Assembly: GCA_001986395.2 (NCBI GenBank)
Contig: MQVO02000018.1
Coordinates: forward strand, 186,001 to 250,000
DNA: 64,000 bases
DNA from: Irpex lacteus
Taxonomy: Eukaryota > Basidiomycota > Agaricomycetes > Polyporales > Irpicaceae
Direction: 5' to 3'
In this document: one piece after another, positions 39,228 through 50,169 of the stretch
How positions within the stretch are numbered: the first letter of the stretch is position 1
How the letters are laid out: each line of letters starts with the position of its first letter
The notes under the pieces: generated by a model
Told to the model about the DNA's origin: nothing
Databases searched by the model: none
What the model saw: the letters and a program-made list of their open reading frames with translations, nothing else
Program-made: the position numbers and the translations under genes

Positions 39228-41218
39228 ATGCGAAGACCAGGAGGCTTTGGTGTACCTTCAGACTCTTCGGAGGAAGGGTCGTCAGAGACAGAGTCTATGG
39301 AGTCGACTTCGTCTTCTTCGGGCCCCTACACTTCTGAAACAGAGTCAGAAGGGTCGAGCAGCTCAAGCTCTTTACCGTTGAGTAGTGAACTCATGGCACT
39401 TCACTTATAGGTCTTAACTTTATTCTATTAGTACTCGGCGCGTTCGTCGACAAGACAAGAATGTCTCTGATCTGCACAACATTGAAGACATGCTTGCGTC
39501 CATACGGCTACGGGTTGCGCACCACGATGTATATGAAGAATGGGAGCAACAGACACGCAAAGACGCATTTGTGAGTGTGGCCATGCTAATCCGTATGAAA
39601 GTCCCATACTTAAACGAGATAGATTTCCGCGCGGCATGAGCAGGCTGCTCTAAGAGAGACCCGGAAAGATAGCGTCGCAACGTCGGAAGCACGGACGGCG
39701 AACCACCAAGCAGCCATACATCAGCGTCAACTGCAAGACGTCCAGTCGAAACTCTCGAAATGGAAGGGAATACAGCAGCAGCAGGAGCAGGAGCTTCGGA
39801 ACACGAAGATTGAGAGGAACGGGCAACTGTGGCAGAGGATCGAGAACGTCATAAAGTTAGAAGAGGGTAAGGTCAAGGCGAAGCAGGAAGAAGAGCAAAA
39901 GAGGCGGGAAGAAGAGGAGAGTAAACGACAGGTGGAAGAGCGTCAACGACAGGAGGCCGAGCAGAGGCAGAAAGCTGAGCAAGAGAGGAAGTTGAAGGAG
40001 GAGCTTCAGAAGAGGAAGGAGGCGGAGGAGCAGGGCAAGCAGCAGGAGCAGCAGAAGGCGAAGGAGGAAGAGGAGCAGCGGAGAAAGAAAGAGGAAGAAG
40101 CTAGGAAGGCTGCTCAGGAGCAGGCTGTTAATGAGGCTGTCAAGGATATAGGCGCAACTACTGCTGCTGAGGATTGGAAGAAAGGGCGTGAGCTGCTCAA
40201 GGTGAGTCGTCCACACCCTCTTCTGTGCGCGGTTCTAGACCATGTTCTCTACAGAAATTGAAGAACGGGCCTATGAAGACCGTCAAGGCTGATAAGCAGC
40301 TGAAGTCTGTTTGGAGTGCTGGGAGACGGCAGATAACACCCAAGATCGGGCAACTCACCAACGACCCAGACTCAATAAAACGCATCGTGAGTCTCCATTC
40401 ACCCACACACTATAACATCTAGCGCCTAACACATTCTTTATAGACCCAACAACTCTTCGAAATCGTCAAACCACCCACCCCCCACCCCAAGTCCATCTAC
40501 TTCGCCCTCCTCTCCTCACTCTCCAAAGCCATCCTCCTCCAAGCCGAAACCGAAGTGACCGCCGAAAAGCGCAGCGCCATCCCCCTCGCCCAAGTCACCG
40601 CCAATCTCCTCGGCTCCGTCGACCGCTTCTCCGACATCTTCTGGGCCAAACTCTGCCAACGAGCAGGCGGGTGGCCCGTGCCGTACGTCATACCCGCGAA
40701 CGACACCGACGGCACGCTCTTTGATGCGGATGGGAGGAGGAAGGCACTGGGGTATAGGGAGAATGAGGGCGCGGCGGAGTATATGACGAGGGTTGCGGGG
40801 CTGATGAGGGTGTATTTCCATACGATGCTTGCGCCTGTGGAGAACCCTATCGATAATAGGTTCAGGCTGCCGAGGTATTGGACGTTCTTTGCCAGGATCC
40901 TGCAACAGCCGCAGTTGCTCGAGGCGCCTGTGGGACCTGAAGTGATATTCTGTGAGTGTACCATGGCACCCTCGATTGTATATTCCTTCTCTGACAAAAT
41001 ATACTTGCGCTGTTGCAGCTGCTTTGGACGTCGCTGGTGCGGCCGCACGCGAGATCTGGGGTGTCCAGTGGGTCAAGTTGCTCAACGTCCTTTATGAGGG
41101 TGCTACCACAGGTCTTTTCGGAGAGCAAGGTCGTCTCATAGGTGGGAAGTCGGCCGAGGGTATAGCTGCTCGCGTGCGAGTGCAGCTAGAGATTGAGAGA
41201 ATCATGGGTGCGCTATGA
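39228..41218 (+). CDS. GLE1: GLE1-type nuclear pore mRNA export factor
   Basis: Activator, with inositol hexaphosphate, of the DEAD-box ATPase Dbp5 at the cytoplasmic face of the pore. Firm exons: about 39432-39570, 39623-40201, 40255-40386, 40444-40951, 41019-41218. The N-terminal half is Ser/Glu-rich and then a long coiled coil of Glu/Lys/Gln/Arg (39800-40130). The C-terminal GLE1 domain is recognisable from TQQLFEIVKPPTPHPKSIYF through FDADGRRKALGYRENEG, MRVYFHTMLAPVENP, FRLPRYWTFFARI, to SALDVAGAAAREIWGVQWVK. The first exon is uncertain: an ATG at 39228 opens a Ser-rich frame, but its donor phase does not fit the strong acceptor at 39430-39431; it would fit an internal acceptor at 39453-39454. 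The true start may differ. Confidence 0.87.
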
Positions 41219-41474
41219 GACATGATCAGTCGTACGGTGCCCTCTGCTTGTGGTTTCTTAGCACTTTTCTTTCATGCATTATCTTGTATTACTTTTGCCG
41301 TATCTGTTTTTCTGCCATGTCATGCGTTTGCTGCTATCTGAATGCATTTATTCTCTATACAAACAATCCCAGCTGCTACGACTGACATTGCTACTTGTTT
41401 GAGGCGTTTTACAACACTAACACTACTGTACATCCAGCAGACGTGCGCAGCCAATATCACTAGTAACTACCAGT
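41219..41474. other. Convergent 3' region of GLE1 and the aldo-keto reductase
   Basis: Pyrimidine-rich transcribed tails; no gene seen. Confidence 0.5.
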
Positions 41475-42855
41475 TCAGAGAACATCGATGCCCAGGTAGC
41501 TAGCGACGGCAAATCCTACGACGCTAAGAGCAGCTGTCACCGCAACCCTCTTCAGAATCTTACGGAGACGCAAACCTTTGGGGCCAAGCAGCCCAGCGGC
41601 ATCGATCGCAGCGATATCCGCTGTGGACAGCTCTATATATCCGAGAACGCCAACAATCAGCCATGTTCTGAGGTTGTGCAAGCGTGAAAGTCACTTACCA
41701 AGGTCACCTGCCTTGAGGTAGCCTTCGAGACGCTCCTTCTTAGAGCTCGAGCTATACAATACGAGTTAGTGTAAAATTCATGATTTACGGTCAGGACGAA
41801 ACATACGTGACAACGACCGTCCCCTTCGCTCTCGCCCAAGCGAGCAAGACTTGCTCCGGGGCAACCCCATGGCGAGCTGAAATCTCCTTCAGCGGCGTGT
41901 CGAGTGGTCCGCCGGGCTGAGAAGTCAACGGACTGTGGAAAAAGGTTACAAATCGTTCGTGGGGCGTAAATATGGATGACGACTTACTAAAGGGGGCTGT
42001 AGGCCTCAGTGACGATGCCATGGGCGTTACCAAGCTCAAGGATGGGAGTTTGCTTCGCGAGGACATACGGGTGGAAGAGAATCTGAAAGGAAGTCCGCGT
42101 GAACTCCTGTTATACATGATGCTGAAATCACGAACCTGGTTCGCAGCTGGCTTGACCTTTGCCGAGGCCAACAGTGTTTCAAGTTCAACAACACCGAAGT
42201 TGCTCACTCCAATACTCCTAGAATGAGCATGAGTCATGCAGCCGAATAGAAAGACAATTCAAGGCTTACTTGGCAAGTCCGTCGGCTTTGATCTTCTCCA
42301 GTTTTGCCCATGCAGTTGCGATATCTGGCTGAGCAAGTCGAGGGGAGTGAATAAGGTACAAATCGACGTAGTCGACTCCAAGCTATCATAGCAAAGCGCA
42401 TTAACAGTTTTGCAAAGCCCATACAAGGACTGCAACGCACATTCTTCAAACTGTCCTTAATCGACGTCTCAATTTCTGCTCCATCTGTACCAGAGAACTT
42501 GGTGGTGATGTACACATCCTTCCGTGCTAAACCGCTGTCACGAAGCGCTTTGCCAGCTTCAGTTTCATTCCTGTAAGCCTGAGCAGTATCTGTTTCCTCC
42601 GTGAGCAACAGGCGATGCCAGTTATTCCGATACTTGAACGTACCAATGTGGTCGAAACCTGCTGAGATCGCCTGATCAACTTTGTCAATGGTCGGCTGCC
42701 CATTTCCGAGCTTCCACGTCCCAAACGCGATAGACGGGATTGAGTGACCTTTGAGAGTCAGACGCGCCAGCGCAGTCAAAAGCATGAGTGACGAAATCGA
42801 CTTGATAGGAATGTCAGCGCGTACCGTCGTTGAGCTTGATGGTCGTCCAGGGCAT
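41475..42855 (-). CDS. Aldo-keto reductase with C-terminal membrane segment
   Basis: NADPH-dependent carbonyl reductase. Nine exons: 42855-42825, 42748-42644, 42589-42441, 42382-42270, 42217-42136, 42082-41988, 41932-41807, 41751-41699, 41632-41475; 303 residues. Begins MPWTTIKLNDG then HSIPSIAFGTWKLGNG. AKR signatures: GFDHIDTAQAYRNE with the catalytic Asp and Tyr, YITTKFSG with the Lys, LGVDYVDLYLIHSP with the His, SIGVSNFGVVELE, and TEAYSPLYPLTSQPGG. The nucleotide-binding tail TSSSKKERLEGYL follows, then ELSTADIAAIDAAG. After residue about 277 comes a basic stretch (RKILKR) and a hydrophobic run of about 18 residues (VAVTAALSVVGFAVASYL), unusual for a soluble AKR and consistent with a tail anchor. 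The substrate is unknown. Confidence 0.92.
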
Positions 42856-43383
42856 GGCTGATATCTGCAATGAGTGAGGTGGTGGGAGGGAACAAACCTT
42901 CGGGGCCGCTAAACGTTAGTGCAGGTCATATTATACCTTCATGGCGACGACCGCTCATTCACACGCTAGCATTGTGACCATACTTGACCTCATCGTCGCA
43001 CGTCATGGCCGTCCCACATGCCGCAACGCGTGCATGTGGATGAACGGATGCCGTTACTAGCCTTGGAGGCGTGGGAGAATCGGCGGGCCTGGAGACGCCA
43101 CGAGATAAGTGTGTCCAAAGATAGGATCCAAGTACCATCGCCAGCAAAGACAAGCAACGAAGGTGCATTCCGTGTTGTGTGCACTTAGCTACGTTAAAAA
43201 CAGTCTCTACGAATGGGCGAGGCCCATGAGACAGACATTATCGAGTTGCACGACGAGTCCTTTCTTCACTCGTCTTCACCGTTGCCGATGACTGAGACTG
43301 AAGAACGACCTCGTAACGCAAGCTCACATTCCCAAAGCCAGAAATATTTGCGAGACCAGTTGTGGCAAGACGAATCCGGAGTT
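42856..43383. other. Intergenic, no supported gene
   Basis: Upstream of the aldo-keto reductase and downstream of the Ser/Arg-rich gene. Nothing recognised. Confidence 0.55.
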
Positions 43384-45289
43384 TTATTCTTCCTCCTTGT
43401 TGAGCGCATCTCCTGTGAGTTGTGCAATCTTCTCGAAAGCATCCATCATCGCAGGGAACACCATTGGTGCACTAGTTTCCCGACGTGTATCATCCAGGAT
43501 ATCTTCTGCCAACTTGCGTCTCTTCCGCTCAGTCTCGCAAGCCTCCTCTACGAGACGCCTGCGCTCTTTCTCGCGTTCCAAGCGTTCTCGCAGGGCTACA
43601 CATCGCGCAAAGGCCTCGGGGTCAGAACTCAAACAAGGCCATCATAGCAATAAGCTAATCAAACTCGACGACGCACAGTTCATTTCGAGCTCCATTCCCT
43701 TCAAACGTTCTTCTGTTGTCAGACCATTCGTTCCAGCCGCTGCCACAGGATCTGCAGGTACTGGAACACGGAGATCCTTCAATTCCCGAGCAATATTCTC
43801 TTCGCGAGCCTTCAAAGCAGTGAGCTGTCTTCGCACATCCCATAAATCTCGGTTCAATGTATTGACGCGTTCTTGACGAGAAGGAGGTGGCCCGTCCCGG
43901 GTCTCCTCTGTGACTGCAAGAGTACTCGACTCTGGACCTTTTGAATCAGACGGCTGGAAAGGCGCAGGACGAGAATTCGGGAGCCAAGATTTACTGGTAG
44001 CAGGGCTGGCAGATCTGCGAGCGATCGCATCAGGGTTGTATGGTCTCTTGTGAAAAGTAGATCGACGGGCTGCAGCTGCTTCAGCTGCGACGGGAGATAT
44101 AGGATGATGCTTCTTCACGTAAGGAGTAAGCGGAGGATCGTGTCTGGCAGAACTAGGACTCAGAGGCCGCTTGGTAGCAGTCGTCCAAGAGGATTCAGTC
44201 ATGGCTGGTCTGTCGCCATTAGTGAACGCGTGGCGCTTGAAGCCATTGTCATTCGATTCGAATTTTTGCGCGCGAACGTAGGCAGTTTCCTTCCATCGAT
44301 TGCGGTCAATCGTGGGTCTCTTGACCAAGCTTTCGCCGCCAGCATCAAGTGAAAGTCTTCGAGACACAGGGCTCGCCGAACGACGTCGCGGAGGAAATTG
44401 CTGAGAGTCACCCACGGATGGACCACGAGAATCATTGCGATCATAACGGTTGTAACGTTGATATGATCCATCGTCTCTCGGGACCCATTTCTGAGAAGAC
44501 GAGCGATCCAAACTTTCTTGAAAGGAGACTGGCCTTGGAACAGATCTGTCCAGGTTGGACAACGTCCTTGGAGGGAATGCCGTTTCAGCACTAGGACGCG
44601 CAGGTGTTGGGCTTGGCTGTCTCCCACGAGGCTCAGACGGAGGTCGCGCTGGGAAGGAAACAGGAGATAGCACTTCTTGCTTTACCGCTGGTGGCGAACG
44701 CTGGATGACGGATTCTTCAGATAATTCAGAGGTGATATAGAAACGAAAACGTACATCATCGTTTCCCGAGCTTTTCCCCAACAACGCCAGCAACGTTTGG
44801 GATCTTGCGAGTTGCTGCAGAGTGTCCTCGGTCGCAGGGGCAGCGTCAGCAGGTCTAGATTGTGCAGAATCCTGTGCAACGTAAGAGCGCTCCGTATATG
44901 GCGTGGTATTCGCACCACCGTTTATAGACGATCTGCGAGAGCTAAACCCGTTGTATCTGTCTGAAGCAGGTATGACCGGTACGGTAGATGTCCTCGAAAG
45001 CAGAGAATCAGTAGATGCAGAAGGTTCCATCTCCGTATTGCGTGGCCCGTATTTGTGATTGCTGTTATATGACTTATATCCGGTGAATCTCTTACGCTCC
45101 TGAATGGGAAAGTGTTCCACCACCGTATCTGAAGAGCTCTCAGCATTCAGTGACGAGTTTGAGTTGTTGCGGCCTTTGTTGTAGTTAAGCCATATAGGCT
45201 TGCTGCTGCGAAATTCAGATGCGTAAGCTCAAAATTGACAAGACAGGCAAAAACGAAGCACTCACTTCTCAAACAAATGAATGAAGCTT
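43384..45289 (-). CDS. Ser/Arg/Pro-rich protein with C-terminal coiled coil, unknown (5' end incomplete)
   Basis: Exon 45205 to about 43670, and 43627-43384. The second donor is ambiguous (43673 or 43670; neither is consensus), but the frame closes either way. A 24-nt candidate exon at 45289-45266 joins in phase and gives SFIHLFENSKPIWLNYNKGRN; the start codon lies further upstream and was not found. Residues up to about 430 are low-complexity and disordered, with many RRxS and SP sites (RRRSASPVSRRLSL, KRPLSPSSARHDPP). Two helical, coiled-coil stretches close the protein: RQERVNTLNRDLWDVRRQLTAL region and LRERLEREKERRRLVEEACE region. No catalytic domain. It could be a splicing-, cytoskeleton- or chromatin-associated scaffold; I do not assign it. 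Confidence 0.65.
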
Positions 45290-45309
45290 CTGCACGGGTG
45301 TTCAGTATA

Positions 45310-45770
45310 TTATGTGCCGTTGAGGTCGATGGTCCCAAGACCTACATGGATAGATTCTCCAGAGTTCCTTTGCACGCTATGCTCTGGGCCCGAGTAGCCC
45401 CACGGAAGATAGTGTCGAAAAGAGACTGCGAAATTCGTAAGAACACTTGGGACGGTCACATTCGCAAGGACTCCGCGCATATAGCAATGTTGTGGAAATG
45501 ACTCACACTTTCGCGAGTGATGTTCCAGTTGCACAAAATAAACCCGCTCTTCCAAATAGCGCGATGGTGATGCGGTGGTGGAATGGAGAAATGGCTGAGG
45601 GCCCTTTCCATTTCCCCGACATACCGCGGAGGGTCGACCGGGGCCTCATTACCCTCTTCCGCGGCCAGTTTCCTGGCCGCATCTCCCTTGTACTGTATGC
45701 GTACAGTTATCGTCATACACCTCAAGCGGATCCAATGAGATGCACTGACATCGCAAAAAAGTATGTAAGC
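45310..45770 (-). other. Candidate 5' exons or separate small gene
   Basis: Two stretches look coding and splice in phase: one ending WKSGFILCNWNITRE before a GTGAGT donor at about 45509, the other FRHYLPWGYSGPEHSVQRN (about 45429-45357) after a CAG acceptor. They may be the missing N-terminus of the Ser/Arg-rich gene, but I could not join the second to the exon at 45289 without breaking phase. Confidence 0.3.
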
Positions 45771-46536
45771 AAATTATAGTTGGGATGTTTGAATTTAAGT
45801 CACCAACCAGTTACGCTGAGGTCACTCTAAATAAGCGAGAAGTCGGTACCTCCTTGCTCGTCTTCGGCAATGGTGGGTCAATGCCAACGTGAATGTTGAC
45901 TACGCGCGCAGTGCACACAGCGTCGGCGTTTCTCTCACGTTGCGCTAACGTGCTGGTGGAAGAGTAGAGAGAAGTAAATCGGACGCGCCGAGATCAATGC
46001 GGGCGGGGCTGGGACAGGCGCTTAGCTAGATCAGGCGTCGGGCACACATCACGTGGCCGAGATAAGATTGAGCGCCTCTAAGTCACGGTGTGGCCAGCAA
46101 CTTAGGTCGAGCATTCCTCGGTCTCCCGCTTAACCGCAGCAAGCGCAACGCAGTTTAAGCAGACATTCTAATTTACATAAGGAGTAGATATCTCACAGCA
46201 TCAACATGGAGAGGCGGCTCTCTTCTATATCAGTGGAGGTAAGTAGCAAGTAAGATCAGAGCGCTGATCACCAGCTTTGACAGTGTATTCAGCTTGTGGA
46301 TAGCAATCAGGAGAGAAGCGAGTGTCGTAAGCCAGAAGTGTCGGATAAGGACGCAATTCGATCGCTATATCGCGCGCAACTGTTCAGCAAGATATGCCAC
46401 AACAGGGACGTAGATCGTCCAATCACGGGTGCTGGGGCTTGAGATAGAACTACCAATCCAATTTGCGCGTTATAGTTGTATTGAATATTGTACACCTTCA
46501 CTGTTCATGTTAGCCTCCATCCTTCCACACCGGCAC
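45771..46536. other. Intergenic, no supported gene
   Basis: About 770 bp; short ORFs only. Confidence 0.5.
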
Positions 46537-47098
46537 CTAGTATCCGACACTGATGAGGTAGTCGGCAAGAGCTTCGACGACTGTCGTCGACTCAGTTTGT
46601 TGGATGGGTGCTTCATAGACCGTAACAAGGATAGCCTGCGTCGTCTTTACGATCACAGCGCCGTTCGCCTGATCACAGACACATCGCGTAATCAATACCC
46701 TCCTCAGTCAAGTAGGCAAACAGCAAAGGTGACATACCTGCTTCTTGCCGTAGATACTGCGCTCGTTGGCCTGTAGGGTGAAGTATTTATCACCAGCAAG
46801 ACGGAAGCCATTTGCCTGAGCTAAGTCCGGTTTCGAATGCAGGCCGATGATGGCATTTTGCTCCTCTTGAGAGAGCTGTAATCGCGCACGCATCAGTAAA
46901 GGACATTCGACAAAGCAAAGCATAACACACGTTAAAGCCCTTCGAGCTTGCCCAAATGCCACCCTTCTGACCGAGAATAGCTGCGTGCGTGACCTTGCCA
47001 CTTCCGAGAAGGTTAGTGTCAACGTATGCTGGAATGTGAGAGTCAATACATAGACCTGCATTTCGTCGATAGGCAAAAAGCTTACCTTGCCACGACAT
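46537..47098 (-). CDS. Profilin
   Basis: Small cytosolic protein that binds actin monomers, polyproline and phosphoinositides. Exons 47098-47086, 47028-46931, 46875-46738, 46668-46537; exactly 126 residues, the standard length. The first coding exon is only 13 nt and encodes MSWQ, the conserved profilin start; exon 2 continues AYVDTNLLGSGKVTHAAILG. GGIWASSKGFN, FRLAGDKYFTLQANERSIYGKK and the C-terminal TTQAILVTVYEAPIQ with the closing helix VVEALADYLISVGY are all typical. No anomalies. Confidence 0.97.
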
Positions 47099-47550
47099 TG
47101 GTACGATGAGAAAGTGGGGATAGGAGAAGAGGAGAGGGAGACGAAACTGGTGGTGGTGGAAGAGTTAAGGATTGCAGTACGCGCGCCAAAGGCAAGTACT
47201 CATACCGGCTCGGAGATCGCCACAGATAGTGACGACGGATCACTTCGAGCAGCGGCCTTGAAGGAGCCAATTGGCCACAAACTACTTAGTCGACTCACTC
47301 GAGGAAGCCATTTGAGTACGCTACATGGCGATATACAATTTAACACGTAACAGTTCGACGATATGAACACGGGGAAGACATGAGCTTCCCAGATTACATC
47401 ATTGACATAAAATACAGTCCCTTCAAGCTGACACAGAAAAGTAATGCATACCACGCGAATCCAACCGCGATCGTTTCTTTTGTAAACAACACTTCTACGC
47501 GAGCCATGCACGCTGATTCGTCTTGAGTGCATGAGGCATACTTGAGGGCA
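47099..47550. other. Intergenic, no supported gene
   Basis: Between the profilin start and the 3' end of MYND gene E. Nothing recognised. Confidence 0.5.
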
Positions 47551-49715
47551 CTATCGAGCTCCGCGCTCGGGACGACGACACACGGAGCGATGTTCTTTCC
47601 AGTCTTGACTATGATAACAAAGACGGTTTGTAAGTTATAATGTCAAAGAGCCCGTGTATTGGTTACGTACTGCGCTTGACACCTTGTGCTGCAATAAAGC
47701 ACCCTCCAGCAACGCTTGCACACCTTCAGCCTATGAGTGGGACCAGCTGCACACGGGCATTTCCTCCAGAAGCAGCCCCTCCTCGGTTCGCCATACCAGG
47801 GATAGAAAGTCGAATACAAGTGCGGCAGACATCCCCAGGGTTTCGGATCCAGTACCTCGCGATCGGAGTCGACGTCAGCGTCAGAACCAACAGAAGATAG
47901 ACCACAAGCTCGACCCAGTTCTTCCCAAGCAGATAAGAGAGAGATCCACGTTGATTGCGCAGGGCTTGACAAGCCTCCGAGTGTCTCCAGGAGCAGCAGA
48001 GTTGGATACCATACCGAGCGAACTGAGTCTATTGCATTTTTAACCAGTGTAGAGTTCGCTTGAAATCCATCTTCGGCAGAAGTTTGCTCGCGGTATGTGT
48101 CGACAGCCTCCTGATACAGAATGACGATGCGAAGTATCGAAGCTGAGGAAATACATAAATGTGCACTCTCGGGAATGAGGCATATACCGGGATCGCACCT
48201 ATCAAGTTCGGAGTAGCACGGTCCTTGATGGCGGGTAGATTGATTATACGTTCAAAGAGAGGTAAGATCTTGTAACGAAACGCTTCGGCGAAGAATTCCT
48301 CTATGAGGTCTTTCGTCGCACGTCCTTTCGCAGAGGCGTCGAAGAGATCCACCCATGTCTGTCTGCGAACGGTATCACACGTGAGCGTGGAGCATCCTAG
48401 AGGCCAACACATGCACCTACGACATAAGATCCATCGACAACTCCGTAACTTCGTAGACGAAGGTATCATCCTTCATTCCGCCTGAGCAGAGGGTTCGTTG
48501 ACACGCAATAGAACAAGCGTCTCGAAGTCTCCCACGAGTATAGTTGGAACAAGATTGTAGGATCTGAGGGCAGAGGTCAAGCATAGTATGGCAGATCTTC
48601 AAGAACTCCGCTAGAGCGCCGTCAAGGTATTCGTACATGATGACTGTGCAGTGGAATTGGTCTATGAGATGCTCTTGTCGGTTCGGGCGTATTATGGCTT
48701 GCTCTAGAAATTGCCTAGCGTCTTCTACGTCTGGGTCATCAGAAGATGTCTTCAAATCAGTACCGTTCGCGATTTTCTTCAGCCCAGGAGTAAACAGCTC
48801 CCAAGAGAAGTTGTTGGTGTCTGGTATTAAGGTGGAGGTCCACACATACAGTGCTATATGACAAATGTGGCCATCTGTCAGCTTCGGAGCATGTCCGCTA
48901 TTCGAAGATCCGTCAGCTGGGTTCTGGGCGAGACATGATGAAACGAGCGAGAGGTGGACATACAAGCAAACCCTATGTGCCTCGCGAGCCACAAAAATCA
49001 ATTCAAGTAAACGATCAAAAGGAGACGAGTCCGGATCTGTTTCTCTATAGAAGTTCAATACTTGAGCAAGAAGTGTCTTCTCCTGCGCCCATAGCTTAGA
49101 GAATAACTCGTTGATCTTCTTCAGGTAGCCTGCTGTATCTGAGTAGTTGGGGGCACCGAAACCGTGGGAGAATTGAGCTGCTCGAGGGTATCCGCACAAA
49201 CAGAGGAACGCGGATCGATATACTTCATGGAAGTAAAGCTAAGAGTAGTTTGCCACGATCACGGACCATCAGTACAACACTTATACTGCAGTTATAGGAT
49301 CAACACACACCTCAGCATGAACTTTCTTTAAGTCATAAATTCTCTCGTCCAATGCCAGACTCAGGATGGCGTGTGCTATGCCCGACTCATGAAAACGTGC
49401 CCATTGGGCGGCATGCAGAGCTTTCTCGTCGGTGGGGTTCCTGAGTAAGAAAGCGTTATGCCAATTCTCCAGTTCGCGTCGCACGGTTCGTATGGTAATG
49501 ACGTGTAACCCGTTAGCGTTGTCGGCGTCCTTACACTCCGAAAGCCGACTCGCAAGTTTGGTGAGTTCTGCTAGGCTCCTGGGGGCCATGGGGGTAGATA
49601 ATACACCAGGCTCACGCTGGTAGCAATTATTGTCAGGTTCGAACGGGTCCGGGCCAAGGTCGAGGTTGTCGAAGTCCCTGGAGCCCTCCATACTGAGCAT
49701 GGTGGTCCGCATCAT
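47551..49715 (-). CDS. MYND-type zinc finger protein, paralogue E (one intron lost)
   Basis: Exons 49715-49311, 49238-48421, 48362-48199, 48142-47671, 47608-47551; 638 residues. Phases 0-2-1-2: the phase-2 intron that interrupts the region before the central HxxxxVW motif in the other eight genes is absent, and exons 2 and 3 are fused into one of 818 nt. The N-terminus is divergent (LDLGPDPFEPDN) without EVRLPY. Central motifs: CHIALYVW and CSIACQRTLC. Finger: CFWRKCPC, HRLKVCKRCW, YCSTRCQAH, DWKEHRSVC. A perfect CRE palindrome lies 162 bp before the start. An alternative start is the Met at 49691. Function unknown. Confidence 0.87.
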
Positions 49716-49876
49716 CGTGCTGGCAAAGCGGTCAGTGTCGAGACCTCAATTAATGAGTATAGCTTACTGAAATAGCCTTTAACGCTATGATCCAGTTTCC
49801 TCTTTCTGCAGGACGACGGTCAGGACCAAGAAAGTCTAGAGATGTGACGGAGACGACAAGTAGCTGCTTTTCACCG

Positions 49877-49884
49877 TGACGTCA
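49877..49884. promoter_or_regulatory. CRE-like palindrome TGACGTCA upstream of MYND E
   Basis: Perfect bZIP/CREB-type site. Its flanks (ACCGTGACGTC then CGTT) recur at about 52559-52575 in the shared promoter of paralogues F and G. Confidence 0.45.
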
Positions 49885-49965
49885 CACGTTATCCAAGTCC
49901 CTTGGTGTGACTTGGGCCCAACGTCTACAGCTACTGCCGCACAACATTATCGTTTAGTAACTAGT

Positions 49966-50017
49966 ACGCCTCTCATATTTAAAGGACGTTCACGCCTCTC
50001 ATATTTGAAGGACGTTC
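49966..50017. repeat. 26-bp tandem duplication
   Basis: ACGCCTCTCATATTT plus AAAGGACGTTC at 49966-49991 is followed directly by a copy at 49992-50017 with one A-to-G change. Lies between MYND E and F. Confidence 0.93.
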
Positions 50018-50169
50018 AAGTCACGATAATCCAGATCATTCTATCGGCTGAATACACGGGATAGCGATACATTCTGATGAAGCAACAACCTAGAGATGTC
50101 CGTAATTCGTGCCTCGTTGCATGCCAACATTGCGCTACCACTTGAAACGAGTATTCAGTGTCATTGATG

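Larger units (their letters stand above)
49716..50169. other. Region between the start of MYND E and the end of MYND F
   Basis: Holds a CRE-like palindrome, the motif TATCGTTTAGTAA and a 26-bp tandem duplication, listed separately. No gene. Confidence 0.6.

Noticed and set aside
44714..44756. Possible 40-nt intron in the Ser/Arg-rich gene (GTACGT ... GAAG)
   Set aside because: Removing it would shift the frame, while the read-through frame is open and continues in the same style.
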